64,000 nucleotides of DNA. Source: Lycorma delicatula (taxonomy: Eukaryota > Arthropoda > Insecta > Hemiptera > Fulgoridae). The stretch is taken from assembly GCF_047948215.1 (NCBI RefSeq), contig NC_134456.1, positions 15,780,230 through 15,844,229 on the forward strand. The letters run 5' to 3'. The notes under the pieces are model-generated. The model was not told the origin of the DNA. It did no database searches and saw only the letters and a program-made list of their open reading frames with translations. This document shows, piece by piece, positions 11,950 to 23,600 of this stretch (position 1 is its first letter; every line of letters begins with the position of its first letter). The translations under genes and the position numbers were made by a program.

Positions 11950-13869
11950 TTACTATGTACTAGCCTGGCGACGTGGTATTCTTAACACTCTCAAAGAATG
12001 GGAAATCAAGGGCAATATACTTTTATCCGGGGATTATTAAATCACCGAACGGCTCGTGTTCGTGTGGATGATTCGCTCTCAGATAGTGTCATCTTGGAGA
12101 ATGGAGTGCCTCAAGGTAGTATATTAAGTGCCACCTTATTTTCTGTAGCCATAAACAGTATTACCAAATGTGTGCAGGCTCCTGTCTCATGTTCTCTATT
12201 TGCTGACAATTTTGCTATTTACATTGCAAGCCGCTCAACACCCACAGCAGAGAGACTACTGCAGAACACTATATCCCACCTTGAAGCTTGGTCCAGGATT
12301 ATTGGTTTCACATTTTCAGCTGAAAAAACAAAATGTATAGTATTTTCTCGGCTACGAAACCCTTCTATTCCGCAAGTTTTTCTGAACGGAGAGATTATTT
12401 CTATCTCTACTTACGTCAAGTTTTTAGGTTTATTTTTTGATAGTCGTCTTACTTGCGTCAAACATTTAAAAGAATTGAAAACAAAATGTTCCAAACTTCT
12501 AAATATGATGCGAGTCCTTACTAACACCAACTGGGGAGCCGATAGGTCATGTATGATACGTTTTTACTATTCCTTTGTTCGCTCCCGTTTAGATTATGGT
12601 TGTGTCGCCTACTCTTCAGCTCGTCAACCCGTGCTTAAGATGCTGGATAGTGTACATCATGCTTTCCTTCGGTTTGCCACAGGCGCGTTTAGATCAAGTC
12701 CTGCCGCAAGCTTACTTGTAGACTGTGGTGAACCATCACTTTGGGATAAACGAGAACAGCTTTTATTATCTTATTTTGCTCGTCTCAGAGGACAGCCAAA
12801 TCACCCGGCTCTTGACTCAGTCTTTAGAAATCCTAATCTAGGAAAGTATGAGGATCATCCACGTAGTACTGCACCTGTAGGTGTCCGTACCTGGCGTCTG
12901 CTGCAGCATATAAATGTTGACACACCGTCATTCTTTCCTACGTATCCTTGCTCATATCCTCCATGGAGAATAAACCTTATAAATTTTAATTTTGACCTTA
13001 CGACATACAATAAACAATCAACACCATCTATTGTCTTTCAGCAAATGTTTCAGTGTGTTCTCTCCAAGATGAAACCAGACGCGGTTGTATACACTGATGG
13101 ATCGAAACAAAACGATACAGTTGGCTGTGCATTTGTTGTCAATGAAAGAACTTATATGTTTGGTCTACCCGGTATTACGAGTGTGTTTACCGCTGAACTA
13201 TACGCTATAAATAAGGCTCTAAACATCATTAATCCTAAATATAGAAAAATTCTTATTTGCAGTGACTCGTGTAGTGCTCTCCAACATTTAAAACACTTTT
13301 ATTCCAAACATCCTATCGTCATTGAAATTTACAACGCAATCGCTGAGTTGAATAATCGCAACACAGAATTAAGTTTTTGCTGGGTCCCTAGCCACGTAGG
13401 GATTCCAGGTAATGAACATGCAGATTCCGCTGCCAAAGAAAGCATGTAACCAGCCTCCTTTCACCACCCGAGTTGCTACTTCTGATTTCATTAACTATGT
13501 AAAACAATCACTAAGAGCAAGGTGGCAAGGTGACTGGACGGCTACCGTTGATAATAAACTCCGTCAGATTAAAGATTCTGTGTTACCATGGGACTCCTCA
13601 TACAGAAAACCCTGGCGTGAGGAAGTAGTTCTCTGTCGATTGCGGATAGGACACACAAGTACCTGTTGACAAGAGGACACGCACCTCTATGCGCACGATG
13701 CAACTGCCGCGTGACTGTGCGCCACATACTCGTGGACTGCATATGGTATGCGGCATTGCGTCGTAAATTTAAACTACCCAGAAACATCTGTGGTATCTTG
13801 TGTAATGATAAAGAGGTTTTAAACCGGATGTTTCTGTTTTTGCGTATAGGGTTAATACAAAAAATTTAA
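11950..13869 (+). pseudogene. I-like ORF2: RT, RNase H and zinc knuckle
   Basis: The 483-codon frame 11998-13449 opens in RT at FIRGLLNHRTARVRV. Motif B is GVPQGSILSATLF. Motif C reads FADN instead of F/YADD, which removes a metal-binding Asp. The thumb follows (VRSRLDYGCVAY). RNase H shows all its acidic positions: VVYTDGSK, TAELYAI, ICSDSCSAL and WVPSHVGIPGNEHAD (13075-13430). A frameshift near 13440 moves the frame to 13412-13669, and another after RIGHTSTC leads to CARCNCRVTVRHILVDC (13693-13740), the CCHC knuckle, ending at 13869. RNase H next to RT is diagnostic of the I group. It is inactivated by truncation, frameshifts and the motif C change. Confidence 0.85.
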
Positions 13870-13916
13870 CATAACATAAAAATTTAATTACTTTAGTCCT
13901 ATGTATTGTTTTTGTT

Positions 13917-13953
13917 ATCCGAGTAGCGAGCCTTTTACACTCCCTATCGGAAT
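13917..13953 (+). other. 3' UTR hairpin 1 of I-like LINE
   Basis: ATCCGAGTAGCGAG, loop CCTTTTACA, CTCCCTATCGGAAT. The stem has a C-C mismatch and a bulged G. It is preceded by TGTTTTTGTT, as is hairpin 2. Confidence 0.65.
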
Positions 13954-14140
13954 TTTTTTTATATATATATATATATATATTCATTTTTTTTAATGTTTTA
14001 TAAATTCGTCTGTGATATTAGTTGTAAGACTTTAAACATAATAGTTTTAAGTTTTATCTCCTTTTTTAGTTTTAAGTTTTATTTATTTTTAATGTGATAG
14101 TTTTTAACGTAGTTTTAAGTTACATGTTAGTGTTTTTGTT

Positions 14141-14174
14141 ATCCGAGAATGGGCCTTTTACACCCATTCCGGAT
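14141..14174 (+). other. 3' UTR hairpin 2 of I-like LINE
   Basis: ATCCGAGAATGGG, loop CCTTTTACA, CCCATTCCGGAT: twelve base pairs with one bulged A. The loop is identical to hairpin 1 but the upper stem is different and still paired, so base changes look compensatory. Confidence 0.75.
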
Positions 14175-14298
14175 TTTGTTTCCTGTGATAGTAGTTTTAA
14201 GTTTTAATTTTATCTAACAACTTTAATTACTTTTATTTATTTATTTTCCGGGCGATGATAACGTTCAACCGTTTTTTTCGCCCTAAAAAAAAAAAAAT

Positions 14299-15189
14299 AA
14301 AATAACAAGATATCGTATATACTGAAGTATACAATTGCATTTGTTGGCATCACTGATCGATTAATATCATGTTCAGTTTGTCTTATAGCGTTTTACGGAG
14401 TTATTTAATAGATATTAAAATATTAGTAATATATATATATATGTTGGTATTCACTTTCGTTTATGTAACTATGTAAGTAATTTTATCCCATGCTAATATA
14501 AGTTAATAGAATATAAATGATATTTTGTTGAGCTTCGTATTTTCCCAGATGTTAATTCTACGATTAATTCAATTCTATTTTGAAGTGCTTTTCAAAGAAT
14601 TTTATTTGTCAAAGGTAAGAGGGGAAATCCCTATGTCGTTATTTACTTCTGTTTCATCTTATTTGTGTAGCGGATGTATTAGTGCATTTTCTGGTCTTGT
14701 AGGATTTTTTCAGTTTTCCATATCTCTTCTAGCAAGTTCTTCAGTTTTTACTTCGTTGTTTTCATGATTCTTTTCGTAATTCTGTTGCAGTCAAGCTATC
14801 ACCTTCTACATTGTTTAATTTCTGGCTGATTTATCTATTTTCATATAATTTTTATTTTATTTTTCAGTTCATGTTGCTAGATTTTGAAATTGAAATCTTA
14901 CCTTGGTGTTTGGTAGTTTAATATGTTTCAAAGTACTTGCTGGAATTTTGCAATTGTCTTTGTTGTTATGACTTAATTTTCTATTTTTACCCTAAAGAAA
15001 AAGCTGGGTGATTGGTATTTGGTAAGTTTTTAAAGTTTGGTAATTGTGGTAAATTTTAAAGTGTACTTATTTACTTAATTGAAGACAGGCGCAAAATCCA
15101 TCAATACAAAATCATATTAAAAAGAACATACATACATAACAAAATTATCATTCATAAATTAGAGTAGCTCTTGATAAGATATTAAGTGT
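14299..15189. other. No gene recognised
   Basis: AT-rich. A 66 nt stretch (14549-14614) has plausible splice sites on both sides, but it encodes only a hydrophobic peptide and is not called. Confidence 0.5.
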
Positions 15190-17090
15190 ACCTTAATGTA
15201 CATTACGTAGTAAATGTAGCCTGGTAATAGGTGATATATACGAATCGATTGAACTGAGAAAATATTGAAAATTATACCTAAGCAATCTAGTTCTTAATAT
15301 ATGAAAGTCAAAAGGCTGCAATAAATTAGGGGAGTCAACGTAATTACTAAAAATTTTATTAGCAAATATTAAATCTGTCCTCGTCAGAGATGATTCAATT
15401 CTTGGTATTTTTAACAAATTAAAAATACTAATAAAGTTATGATCGGTAAAGAACATAGAATCACAGATTTTATAGGCAGCATATCTAAGAAAGATTCTAT
15501 GTGAACTTTCTAGTAGTTTTAATTGCAAGTCAGCAAAAGGTCGCCAAACAACAGAGCCATAATTTAATACTGTATAAGTGTATGACTAAAATTCTGCAGA
15601 GTTAGTATTTCTGTAATTTGTAGAGAATCTCTCGATAAAATTTACCATTTTTAGTGAAGATACAGTATAACAAGTTTATTCACTGGAGGATAATTTGCTA
15701 TCAAAACATACAGCCAAGTTTTTAATAGAAGATATCTTTTGTATTGCAGTATTATTTTATATTATTCAGTTTCACATTTATATCATTATCTGCAAACCTT
15801 CAACATTGAATATGAAATTAATTTTTGTAAGTTAGAAGAAATACTATTTGTCGCATCATTTTTTCACAAAGTTCAAGTCAGTTGGAAGTAATTGAATGTA
15901 AACTAGTTTTTTAATAGGCTTAAACAATTTCATATTATCAGTGAAAATAAAAAAAGTGATAGGGTATGAATAAACTGTTATCTATAAATACTACAAAAAT
16001 TGGAAAACCTAATAATAAATGCCTGCTTTGCCTTACTCCACATCTAGGCTTAGAGATAAAATTATCAATTTTAATGTAGGAAATTCTGTTCGAAATGAAT
16101 GTATCAAAGACAACAATTTATATTATTAAATTGACACGCAGCAAGTTTTTTAATAGGTAATTTGATATTAACTACATCAAACACACAATGAAAATCAGTA
16201 TAAATTGGATCAAGATAATTACAATCATTTAGTGCATCAACAGTATCTTCCGTATGTACATACAAGTTTGTTCAAGTAGATTTACCTTCCAAAAAACCAT
16301 GATGTTCTAGAACGATATAAATTTCTTTATATAAGTGTGTTTTTCTTATAAATTAACTTACCTAAGATCTTTGCAAAAAAATTGTATTTGCCAAGGGCAG
16401 TAATTATTGATATCTGAATGTCACCATTTTTAAATAATGGACATATGTAACAAATTTTTGTAACACTAGAAGACTATTTAAAGAATGATTGAAGAGCTTA
16501 GTTAAGAATTGTATAAAAAAAGCAGAGCATTTCTTCCTAAAAGAGGATGAATATATTCTGTGCTTGTCAAAGAGTTAGCATTAAGTCAAATGGCCTCTTT
16601 AACATCATTTTGAGTTAAAATAATGTTTAACTGCGGCAATCATTACAACTAAATGTAATTTCAGTTAAGGAAAAATCATTGTTAATATAGACACTCCCAA
16701 ATATTTTAGCGAAGTTCTACAATATCAGTGCCCATATCATTTCATAAAGAATACAAGATGGACAAGATCTACTGTTGTCATTTTTATTAACAAATTTTAA
16801 AAAATCTTTGGAAGCATCAGATTAAAGATCCTCAACTTTTAACAGTGTAATTTAATAACAAATCTTTATGACTGAGTATTCCATACACTTTGTTCTTAAA
16901 TAATTCTTAATAATAAGTAGATCTATATTGTTTTTGAAGCTTATAGAACTTTTTGTTATTAATAATTGTGATAATAATTTCACTACAAAATTACATTTTT
17001 TTTGCAAGTAGTTCTGGTATGTGACTTTCAACAATATTATAGTGGTTGGCATGAAAGATGGCACTTGTGTTTAAACTGTTGTATTTCAGT
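15190..17090 (-). pseudogene. Jockey/CR1-like LINE ORF2 pseudogene
   Basis: From high to low coordinate: YLRTKCMEYS (about 16905) and DFLKFVNKNDNSRSCPS (about 16800-16750) form the post-endonuclease linker. ICYICPLFKNGDIQISIITALG (split by mutations, 16455-16395) and FFAKILGKLIYKK (16385-16345) match the RT fingers (YRPI replaced by IITAL). MKLFKPIKKL at about 15930 follows a motif C that reads FTDN rather than FADD. The best-preserved part, 15193-15528, is LQLKLLESSHRIFLRYAAYK, then SPNLLQPFDFHI and YISPITRLHLLRN, the conserved thumb/C-terminal region of jockey-like RTs. No RNase H is seen. Stops are abundant, and this is among the oldest copies in the window. Confidence 0.65.
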
Positions 17091-17679
17091 TAAAAAAAAT
17101 TAATTAATCATTTAAAAAAATTAGAAATTGCAGTTTTTTTTTTGCCAACTGGATTTGGCCGATTTTAGTTAGTCATTCGTTTGAAAATTAGGGTGTGAGA
17201 AGCGGAAAACTCACAATTTTTTGCATTTTTTTGTTGAGAATGTCAACTTTGATTGATATAAAATTAAACCCGAAGTAGATAAAAGTCTTCTGCTTTTGGA
17301 GGTAGGTTAAACGATTGTTTCTCAATAATTATAATTAGGATTTATCCCAAATTTAGTATTATGTAAGCATGCAGAGTGTTTTTTTATGAGACAGCCTGCC
17401 TTTAGTTTCAGTGACTATTTTATGGAAAAAACAGATTTTTGTAATCATTGAAACAATTTGAATAAGATGACGATATTTAGAATATAATGTATTTAATATT
17501 AAGCTTTTAATTGAGGTCGGAAAGGTATGAAAAGTTCATTCAAAAAGTACAGCCACAACCAATGCTTGGCGTGTGTCCTGTTTGTTGCTATAATAATCAG
17601 CTGCATGTAGGCATGGTTTAATATTGCCTTTCACACAGTTTTATCAGATTACTTTATACATGGATAATATTAACTAATA

Positions 17680-17709
17680 AAAAAAGTGGTTGCAAGCAAC
17701 CACTTTTTT
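17680..17709. other. Perfect 14 bp hairpin
   Basis: AAAAAAGTGGTTGC and GCAACCACTTTTTT are separated by only AA. On either strand this is a GC-containing stem with a T-run, superficially terminator-like, but in a eukaryotic transposon it is more likely a breakpoint palindrome. Confidence 0.7.
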
Positions 17710-17849
17710 GTGAAGCTACTGTTGGATTTCAGCTTTCCTCCAGCTGTTGGTGGTAACTTTATTTACTGCAAAAAGGTGATAAGTTGTGTTATATATTATT
17801 ATTATTACATTCCCTTCTTGTAAGTAATTAAAAAAAACTCATTTGTAAA

Positions 17850-18600
17850 CCAAATATTGAAACTGTTCAGTTTCATTTTTGAATGATAATCACAAGAATT
17901 TACTGCTAATACTTTCTTTAATGAACCCTTTCTTTAGCCAAACCTGCACGACATACTATTAAACGACTGTCTTTCTGATGAGGATTTTAATTTTATTATC
18001 GTATTTTTCTTTGAATCTTGCTATATTTATGAGAATGATTTTCATTAACCCACGTCTCGTCTGTGTAAAATGTACGTCGATCATCACATGACGCTTTTAA
18101 TTTGTAAAATATGTTTAACAATTAAATTCTTTTTAATGCAATATCAATTTATTCCATCAAGAAACATTGACCATCTTCAGTTTTTTTATAACAAAAACCA
18201 ATTTTTTTACAATATTATAAACGGTCACAGATGGTAGATGATTTATATCCAGTTTTTACCGTATTTCATCTTTGAACTTCTTAATGGTAGGGATTTCATT
18301 CTGAACGGTACGGGTAGTTACTGATATATGATTGTGTGCGCAATACATGATAGTTGAAATCGTTCAGTGACAGATTCGCATTCCGTGTCCTATTTTTCCC
18401 TGGCATCTCAAACTGAACGCTACTGTTGTTACTGTCGCAATCCTTAGCTGTCCTACATATCCTTTGTAGCGACCTCCAACTAATGCCGCATGTTTTAGTA
18501 TTGAGTTCATGAACTTCATCAAAGTAAATCGTGCTACGGAATTCAAAGTCAGATAGCTTTTGAAGAAATTTATATTCATTGTAGATTACATTCTGGAACC
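17850..18600 (-). pseudogene. Transposase remnant (IS630/DDE_3 type)
   Basis: Complementary-strand reading in shifting frames gives KKTEDGQCFLM-equivalents (about 18190-18150), ALKRI (18135), KLKASCDDRRT (18100) and YTDETWVNENHSHKYS (18072-18030). The last is the first catalytic Asp-Glu block of DDE_3 transposases. LIVCRAGLAKERVH (about 17960) and a SDYHSKMN-like string near 17880 are typical of the core that follows. The C-terminal catalytic residue region is missing. It sits inside the long-TIR element and is presumably its own transposase. Many stops and frameshifts. Confidence 0.65.
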
Positions 18601-19370
18601 GCCCTTAATTGTACAGCCATGTTGATTGGGAAACTGTGTTTCCATCTCATTCATATTAAACTTAAGATAGATACAGAAAAATTACTTATAACCTGATAAA
18701 AAAATGTAAATTAATGTACTATTCTAAACAGTCTAATGTAACGTGGCACCGTTAAATAATCTTGCTAACAAACCAGTATGAACTGAACATATGGAAATAA
18801 AATATACTTTGTTAGATACCATAGCTAAGGACTTAATGAACTCATCAGAGTGAACACTGGCATTGCAATTAATTTATACTAATATACAATGACATAATAT
18901 TAGTATACTGTAATCAGCGTTGAGACAACTGCTCACTGAGACTGCTTCTTCAGTCCTTCATATATTGCCACAATTTTAAATTGATTATTATGATCCTAAC
19001 CATAAAACGCGAATGTTTATTAATTCAACTCTACAAATAAAAATTCTACAAAATTAATGCCTGATATTAATGGAAATTTATTTTTACTACACCTAATGTT
19101 AACCGAAATGTGATGTTTTTTTTATTGAACAACCTGTAGGCTTAAATAGTAATAGTTGTGGGCTAAATATTAATTAAAATGATTGAGAAACAATCGTTTA
19201 ATCTACTTCCAAAAGTATAAAATTTTTATCTCTGTTGGTTTGGATTGTAGAGCAATTCAAAGTTGATGGCCTCAAAAAAATTCAAAAAATCTGCTTTTCA
19301 TACCCCTAATTTTCAAACAAATGACAGTAACTAAAACCGGTCGAATCTAATTAGCGCAAAAATAATTGCA

Positions 19371-20128
19371 GTTTTTTTTTTTTTTTTTACTGAGGTGCAA
19401 TAGTTTATACAAGCACCTTCTTTCATAGTGACCACTGTAATACATAGTTGCAATTACTCAGAAGAAATTTGTATATCATGATCAATATCAAAATCCAGTC
19501 AGGCATGATATTTTTCTTATGTTACAAAATTGCATTTTCATGTTCTACACACAAGCTTATGTTTATGTTTATGTGGCGACATAAAAAGTAAATAAATATT
19601 ATTTAGAATCAAACTCATTCATTAAATGTTGAATCTTAGAAAATTTATGTTTTTATAATCTGGTATGTATTTATCAGACATAAGATTACAATTCAAAATT
19701 TTAGTAGGTAACATTATCTCTAAAGTTATATTATATTTATCGCTATGAAAAATGTCACCATAAACAATATACATAAACAATAACACACACTAATGTGTGT
19801 AAGATTAGAAAAGACTGAATCAGGAGAATTACCGCAAAAACTTAACAAATTATTTAATTGTAAAAGATTACAATTTGTAGAAAAATCTGTATGTAAGAAA
19901 AGTAGCAGGATTTTCAACATATAAATTAGAATAATAAAATTTGGTATAAGAAACATTTTCTAGGTTTTCCCATATAAAACCTGGCCGATTAAAGTTACCT
20001 AATAATAATAATTTGACTGTGACTGCACTGTTAATGTTGTAAGTGAATTAGATACAAATTATTTTTATTTGATAAATTGTACAATAAATCATAAACATAT
20101 TTACTTTGTTCTTTGTTTTTTATTACAG
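19371..20128. other. AT-rich sequence upstream of a spliced exon
   Basis: No gene is seen. The last ~20 bases (TTTGTTTTTTATTACAG) form the polypyrimidine tract and acceptor of the exon starting at 20129, so at least this end is intron. Confidence 0.6.
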
Positions 20129-20257
20129 AAAATAAATTTAGTACAACCGAAAGAGGAACCGTTTGACATCATGACTGGTGATATCAAAAAAGATTCCTTA
20201 GCAATTGAAGAGACCAACTTAGTTAAATCAGAAAATTTAAAAGTTGAAAATGAAGTG
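20129..20257 (+). CDS. Internal coding exon A of a host gene (acidic, KEEP / VKSE motifs)
   Basis: Bounded by TTTTTTATTACAG on the left and GTAAGAG on the right, both good splice consensus. Length is 129 nt (43 codons), phase 0 at both ends, open throughout. The peptide starts KINLVQPKEEPFDIM and ends NLVKSENLKVENEV: acidic with spaced lysines, two V-K-x-E sites (psi-K-x-E, the SUMOylation consensus) and a PKEEPFD motif. Insect C2H2 zinc-finger and other nuclear-regulator genes often have short acidic exons of this style upstream of the DNA-binding exon, but no domain is present here and the product is not identified. The next exon candidate, 26184-26312, has the same length and phase. The 5.9 kb between them holds an antisense RTE LINE and a SINE. 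Confidence 0.65.
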
Positions 20258-20602
20258 GTAAGAGTGTTAGATTTTGCATATGCACACCGATTATCCAGAT
20301 GGACCTTGCAAGGCCAAATCTGGATAATTGAAAGAATGTTGTCTTATTTAACTGCACATATCATTCTAATGTTTAGTGGGTAAGGCACTAAGTAAAAAAA
20401 AATATGTAAAAAATAAATAATTGTATTTTAATAAAATTAAAAAGAAATTCGGAACATATGTACTATGTAAGAAAAAAGAGATTCAGTAATACGGTTAAAA
20501 AATACACTGTGTAGATATTTATAATTAGTTTTATAAAGACTAAAATACGTATATGTTTTTGCTAAATGAATTGAAAAAAAAATCACTTAAAAAACTCGGT
20601 AA

Positions 20603-23600
20603 AATTTTTTTTTTTTTTTGTCTTCAGTCATTTGACTGGTTTGATGCAGCTCTCCAAGATTCCCTATCTAGTGCTAGTCGTTTCATTTCAGTATACCCTC
20701 TACATCCTACATCCCTAACAATTTGTTTTACATATTCCAAACGTGGCCTGCCTACACAATTTTTCCCTTCTACCTGTCCTTCCAAAATTAAAGCGACTAT
20801 TCCAGGATGCCTTAGTATGTGGCCTATAAGTCTGTCTCTTCTTTTAACTATATTTTTCCAAATGCTTCTTTCTTCATCTATTTGCCGCAATACCTCTTCA
20901 TTTGTCACTTTATCCACCCATCTGATTTTTAACATTCTCCTATAGCACCACATTTCAAAAGCTTCTAACCTTTTCTTCTCAGATACTCCGATTGTCCAAG
21001 TTTCACTTCCATATAAAGCGACGCTCCAAACATACACTTTCAAAAATCTTTTCCTGATATTTAAATTAATTTTTGATGTAAACAACTTATATTTCTTACT
21101 GAAGGCTCGTTTAGCTTGTGCTATTCGGCATTTTATATCGCTCCTGCTTCGTCCATCTTTAGTAATTCTAATTCCCAAATAACAAAATTCTTCTACCTCC
21201 ATAATCTTTTCTCCTCCTATTTTCACATTCAGTGGTCCATCTTTGTTATTTCTACTACATTTCATTACTTTTGTTTTGTTCTTGTTTATTTTCATGCGAT
21301 AGTTCTTGCGTAGGACTTCATCTATGCCGTTCATTGTTTCTTCTAAATCCTTTTTATTCTCGGCTAGAATTACTATATCATCAGCAAATCGTAGCATCTT
21401 TATCTTTTCACCTTGTACTGTTACTCCGAATCTAAATTGTTCTTTAACATCATTAACTGCTAGTTCCATGTAAAGATTAAAAAGTAACGGAGATAGAGAA
21501 CATCCTTGTCGGACTCCCTTTCTTATTATGGCTTCTTTCTTATGTTCTTCTATTGCTACTGTTGCTGTTTGGTTCCTGTACATGTTAGCAATTGTTCTTC
21601 TATCTCTGTATTTGAACCCTAATTTTTTTTAAATGCTGAACTTTTTATTCCAGTCTACGTTATCGAATGCCTTTTCTAGGTCTATAAACGCCAAGTATGT
21701 CGGTTTGTTTTTCTTTAATCTTCCTTCTACTATTAATCTGAGGCCTAAAATTGCTTCCCTTGTCCCTATACTTTTCCTGAAACCAAATTGGTCTTCTCCT
21801 AACATTTCCTCCACTCTCCTCTCAATTCTTCTGTATAGAATTCTAGTTAAGATTTTTGATGCATGACTAGTTAAACTAATTGTTCTGTATTCTTCACATT
21901 TATCTGCCCCTGATTTCTTTGGTATCATTACTATAACACTTTTTTTGAAGTCTGACGGAAATTCCCCTTTTTCATAAATATTACACACCAGTTTGTATAA
22001 TCTATCAATCGCCTCCTCCCCTGCACTGCGCAGTAATTCTACAGGTATTCCGTCTATTCCAGGAGACTTTCTGCCATTTAAATCTTTTAATGCTCTCTTA
22101 AATTCAGATCTCAGTATTGTTTCTCCCATTTCATCCTCCTCAACTTCCTCTTCTTCCTCTATAAAACCATTTTCTAATTCATTTCCTCCGTATAACTCTT
22201 CAATATATTCCACCCATCTATCGACTTTACCTTTCGTATTATATATAGGTGTACCATCTTTGTTTAACACATTATTAGATTTTAATTTATGTACCCCAAA
22301 ATTTTCCTTAACTTTCCTGTATGCTCCGTCTATTTTACCAATGTTCATTTCTCTTTCCACTTCTGAACACTTTTCTTTAATCCACTCTTCTTTCGCCAGT
22401 TTGCACTTCCTGTTTATAGCATTTCTTAATTGCCGATAGTTCCTTTTACTTTCTTCATCACTAGCATTCTTATATTTTCTACGTTCATCCATCAGCTGCA
22501 ATATATCGTCTGAAACCCAAGGTTTTCTACCAGTTTTCTTTATTCCGCCTAAGTTCGCTTCTGCTGATTTAAGAATTTCCTTTTTAACATTCTCCCATTC
22601 TTCTTCTACATTTTCTATCTTATCTTTTTTACTCAGACCTCTAGCGATGTCCTCCTGAAAAATCTTCTTTACCTCCTCTTCCTCAAGCTTCTCTAAATTC
22701 CACCGATTCATCTGACACCTTTTCTTCAGGTTTTTAAACCCCAATCTACATTTCATTATCACCAAATTATGGTCGCTATCAATGTCTGCTCCAGGGTAAG
22801 TTTTGCAGTCCACGAGTTGATTTCTAAATCTTTGCTTAACCATGATATAATCTATCTGATACCTTGCAGTATCGCCTGGCTTTTTCCAAGTGTATATTCT
22901 TCTATTATGATTTTTAAATTGGGTGTTGGCAATTACTAAATTATACTTCGTGCAAAACTCTATAAGTCGGTCCCCTCTTTCATTCCTTTTGCCCAGCCCG
23001 TATTCACCCACTATATTTCCTTCCTTGCCTTTTCCAATGCTTGCATTCCAATCTCCAACTATCATTAAATTTTCATCTCCTTTTACGTGTTTAATTGCTT
23101 CATCAATCTCTTCGTATACACATTCTACCTCATCATCATCATGGGCGCTTGTAGGCATATAGACGTTAACAATCGTTGTCGGTTTAGGTTTTGAATTTAT
23201 CCTTATTACAATGACTCTATCGCTATGCGTCTTGAAATACTCCACTCTCCTCCCTATTTTCTTGTTCATCACAAAACCTACTCCTGCCTGCCCATTATTT
23301 GATGCTGAGTTAATTACTCTAAAGTCACCCGACCAAAACTCGCCTTCCTCTTCCCACCGAACCTCACTAATTCCTACTATATCCACGTTTACCCTATCCA
23401 TTTCCCTTTTTAAATTCTCTAGCCTACCAACCTTTTTTAAGTTTCTAACATTCCACGCTCCGACTCGTAGAATGTTATTTTTTACTTTTCTGGTGACCCC
23501 TTCCTTAGTAGTCCCCACCCGGAGATCCGAACGGGGGACTATTTTACCAAGGAAGGCGCCTCCATTATTGCTTTTGAAAATGCAGAGCCACATTTTCTTG

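Larger units (their letters stand above)
11950..14298 (+). mobile_element. I-like LINE copy 1 (5'-truncated) with structured 3' UTR
   Basis: The element begins inside RT next to motif A (the frame near 11960-11990 gives the ILNTLKEW neighbourhood) and continues through RT, RNase H and a CCHC tail to about 13869. A 430 nt 3' UTR follows, ending in a GGGCG/CGCCC stem (14249-14284) and an A-rich tail (14285-14298). Copies of the same family on the - strand lie at 34986-37700 and 55860-59660. The UTR contains two hairpins with identical loops. Confidence 0.8.
17129..19370. mobile_element. IS630-like DNA transposon with ~220 bp terminal inverted repeats
   Basis: The segment 17129-17348 is an imperfect reverse complement of 19161-19370; both tips read TGCA followed by a T-rich run and then GC. 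The best-matched inner blocks are CGTTTGAAAATTAGGG against TTTGTTTGAAAATTAGGGG, and AAACGATTGTTTCTCAAT, which is identical in both arms. The 2.24 kb interval contains a transposase pseudogene on the - strand. Long TIRs of this size are unusual for Tc1/mariner relatives, which mostly have 20-30 bp. No unambiguous target duplication was found because both flanks are A/T homopolymers. Confidence 0.7.

Noticed and set aside
14549..14614. 66 nt segment with good acceptor and donor, phase 0, possibly an exon
   Set aside because: Encodes only a hydrophobic low-information peptide. Splice-like signals are frequent in AT-rich DNA.
17680..17709. Intrinsic terminator
   Set aside because: Hairpin plus T-run looks terminator-like, but the sequence is eukaryotic and lies in a transposon.
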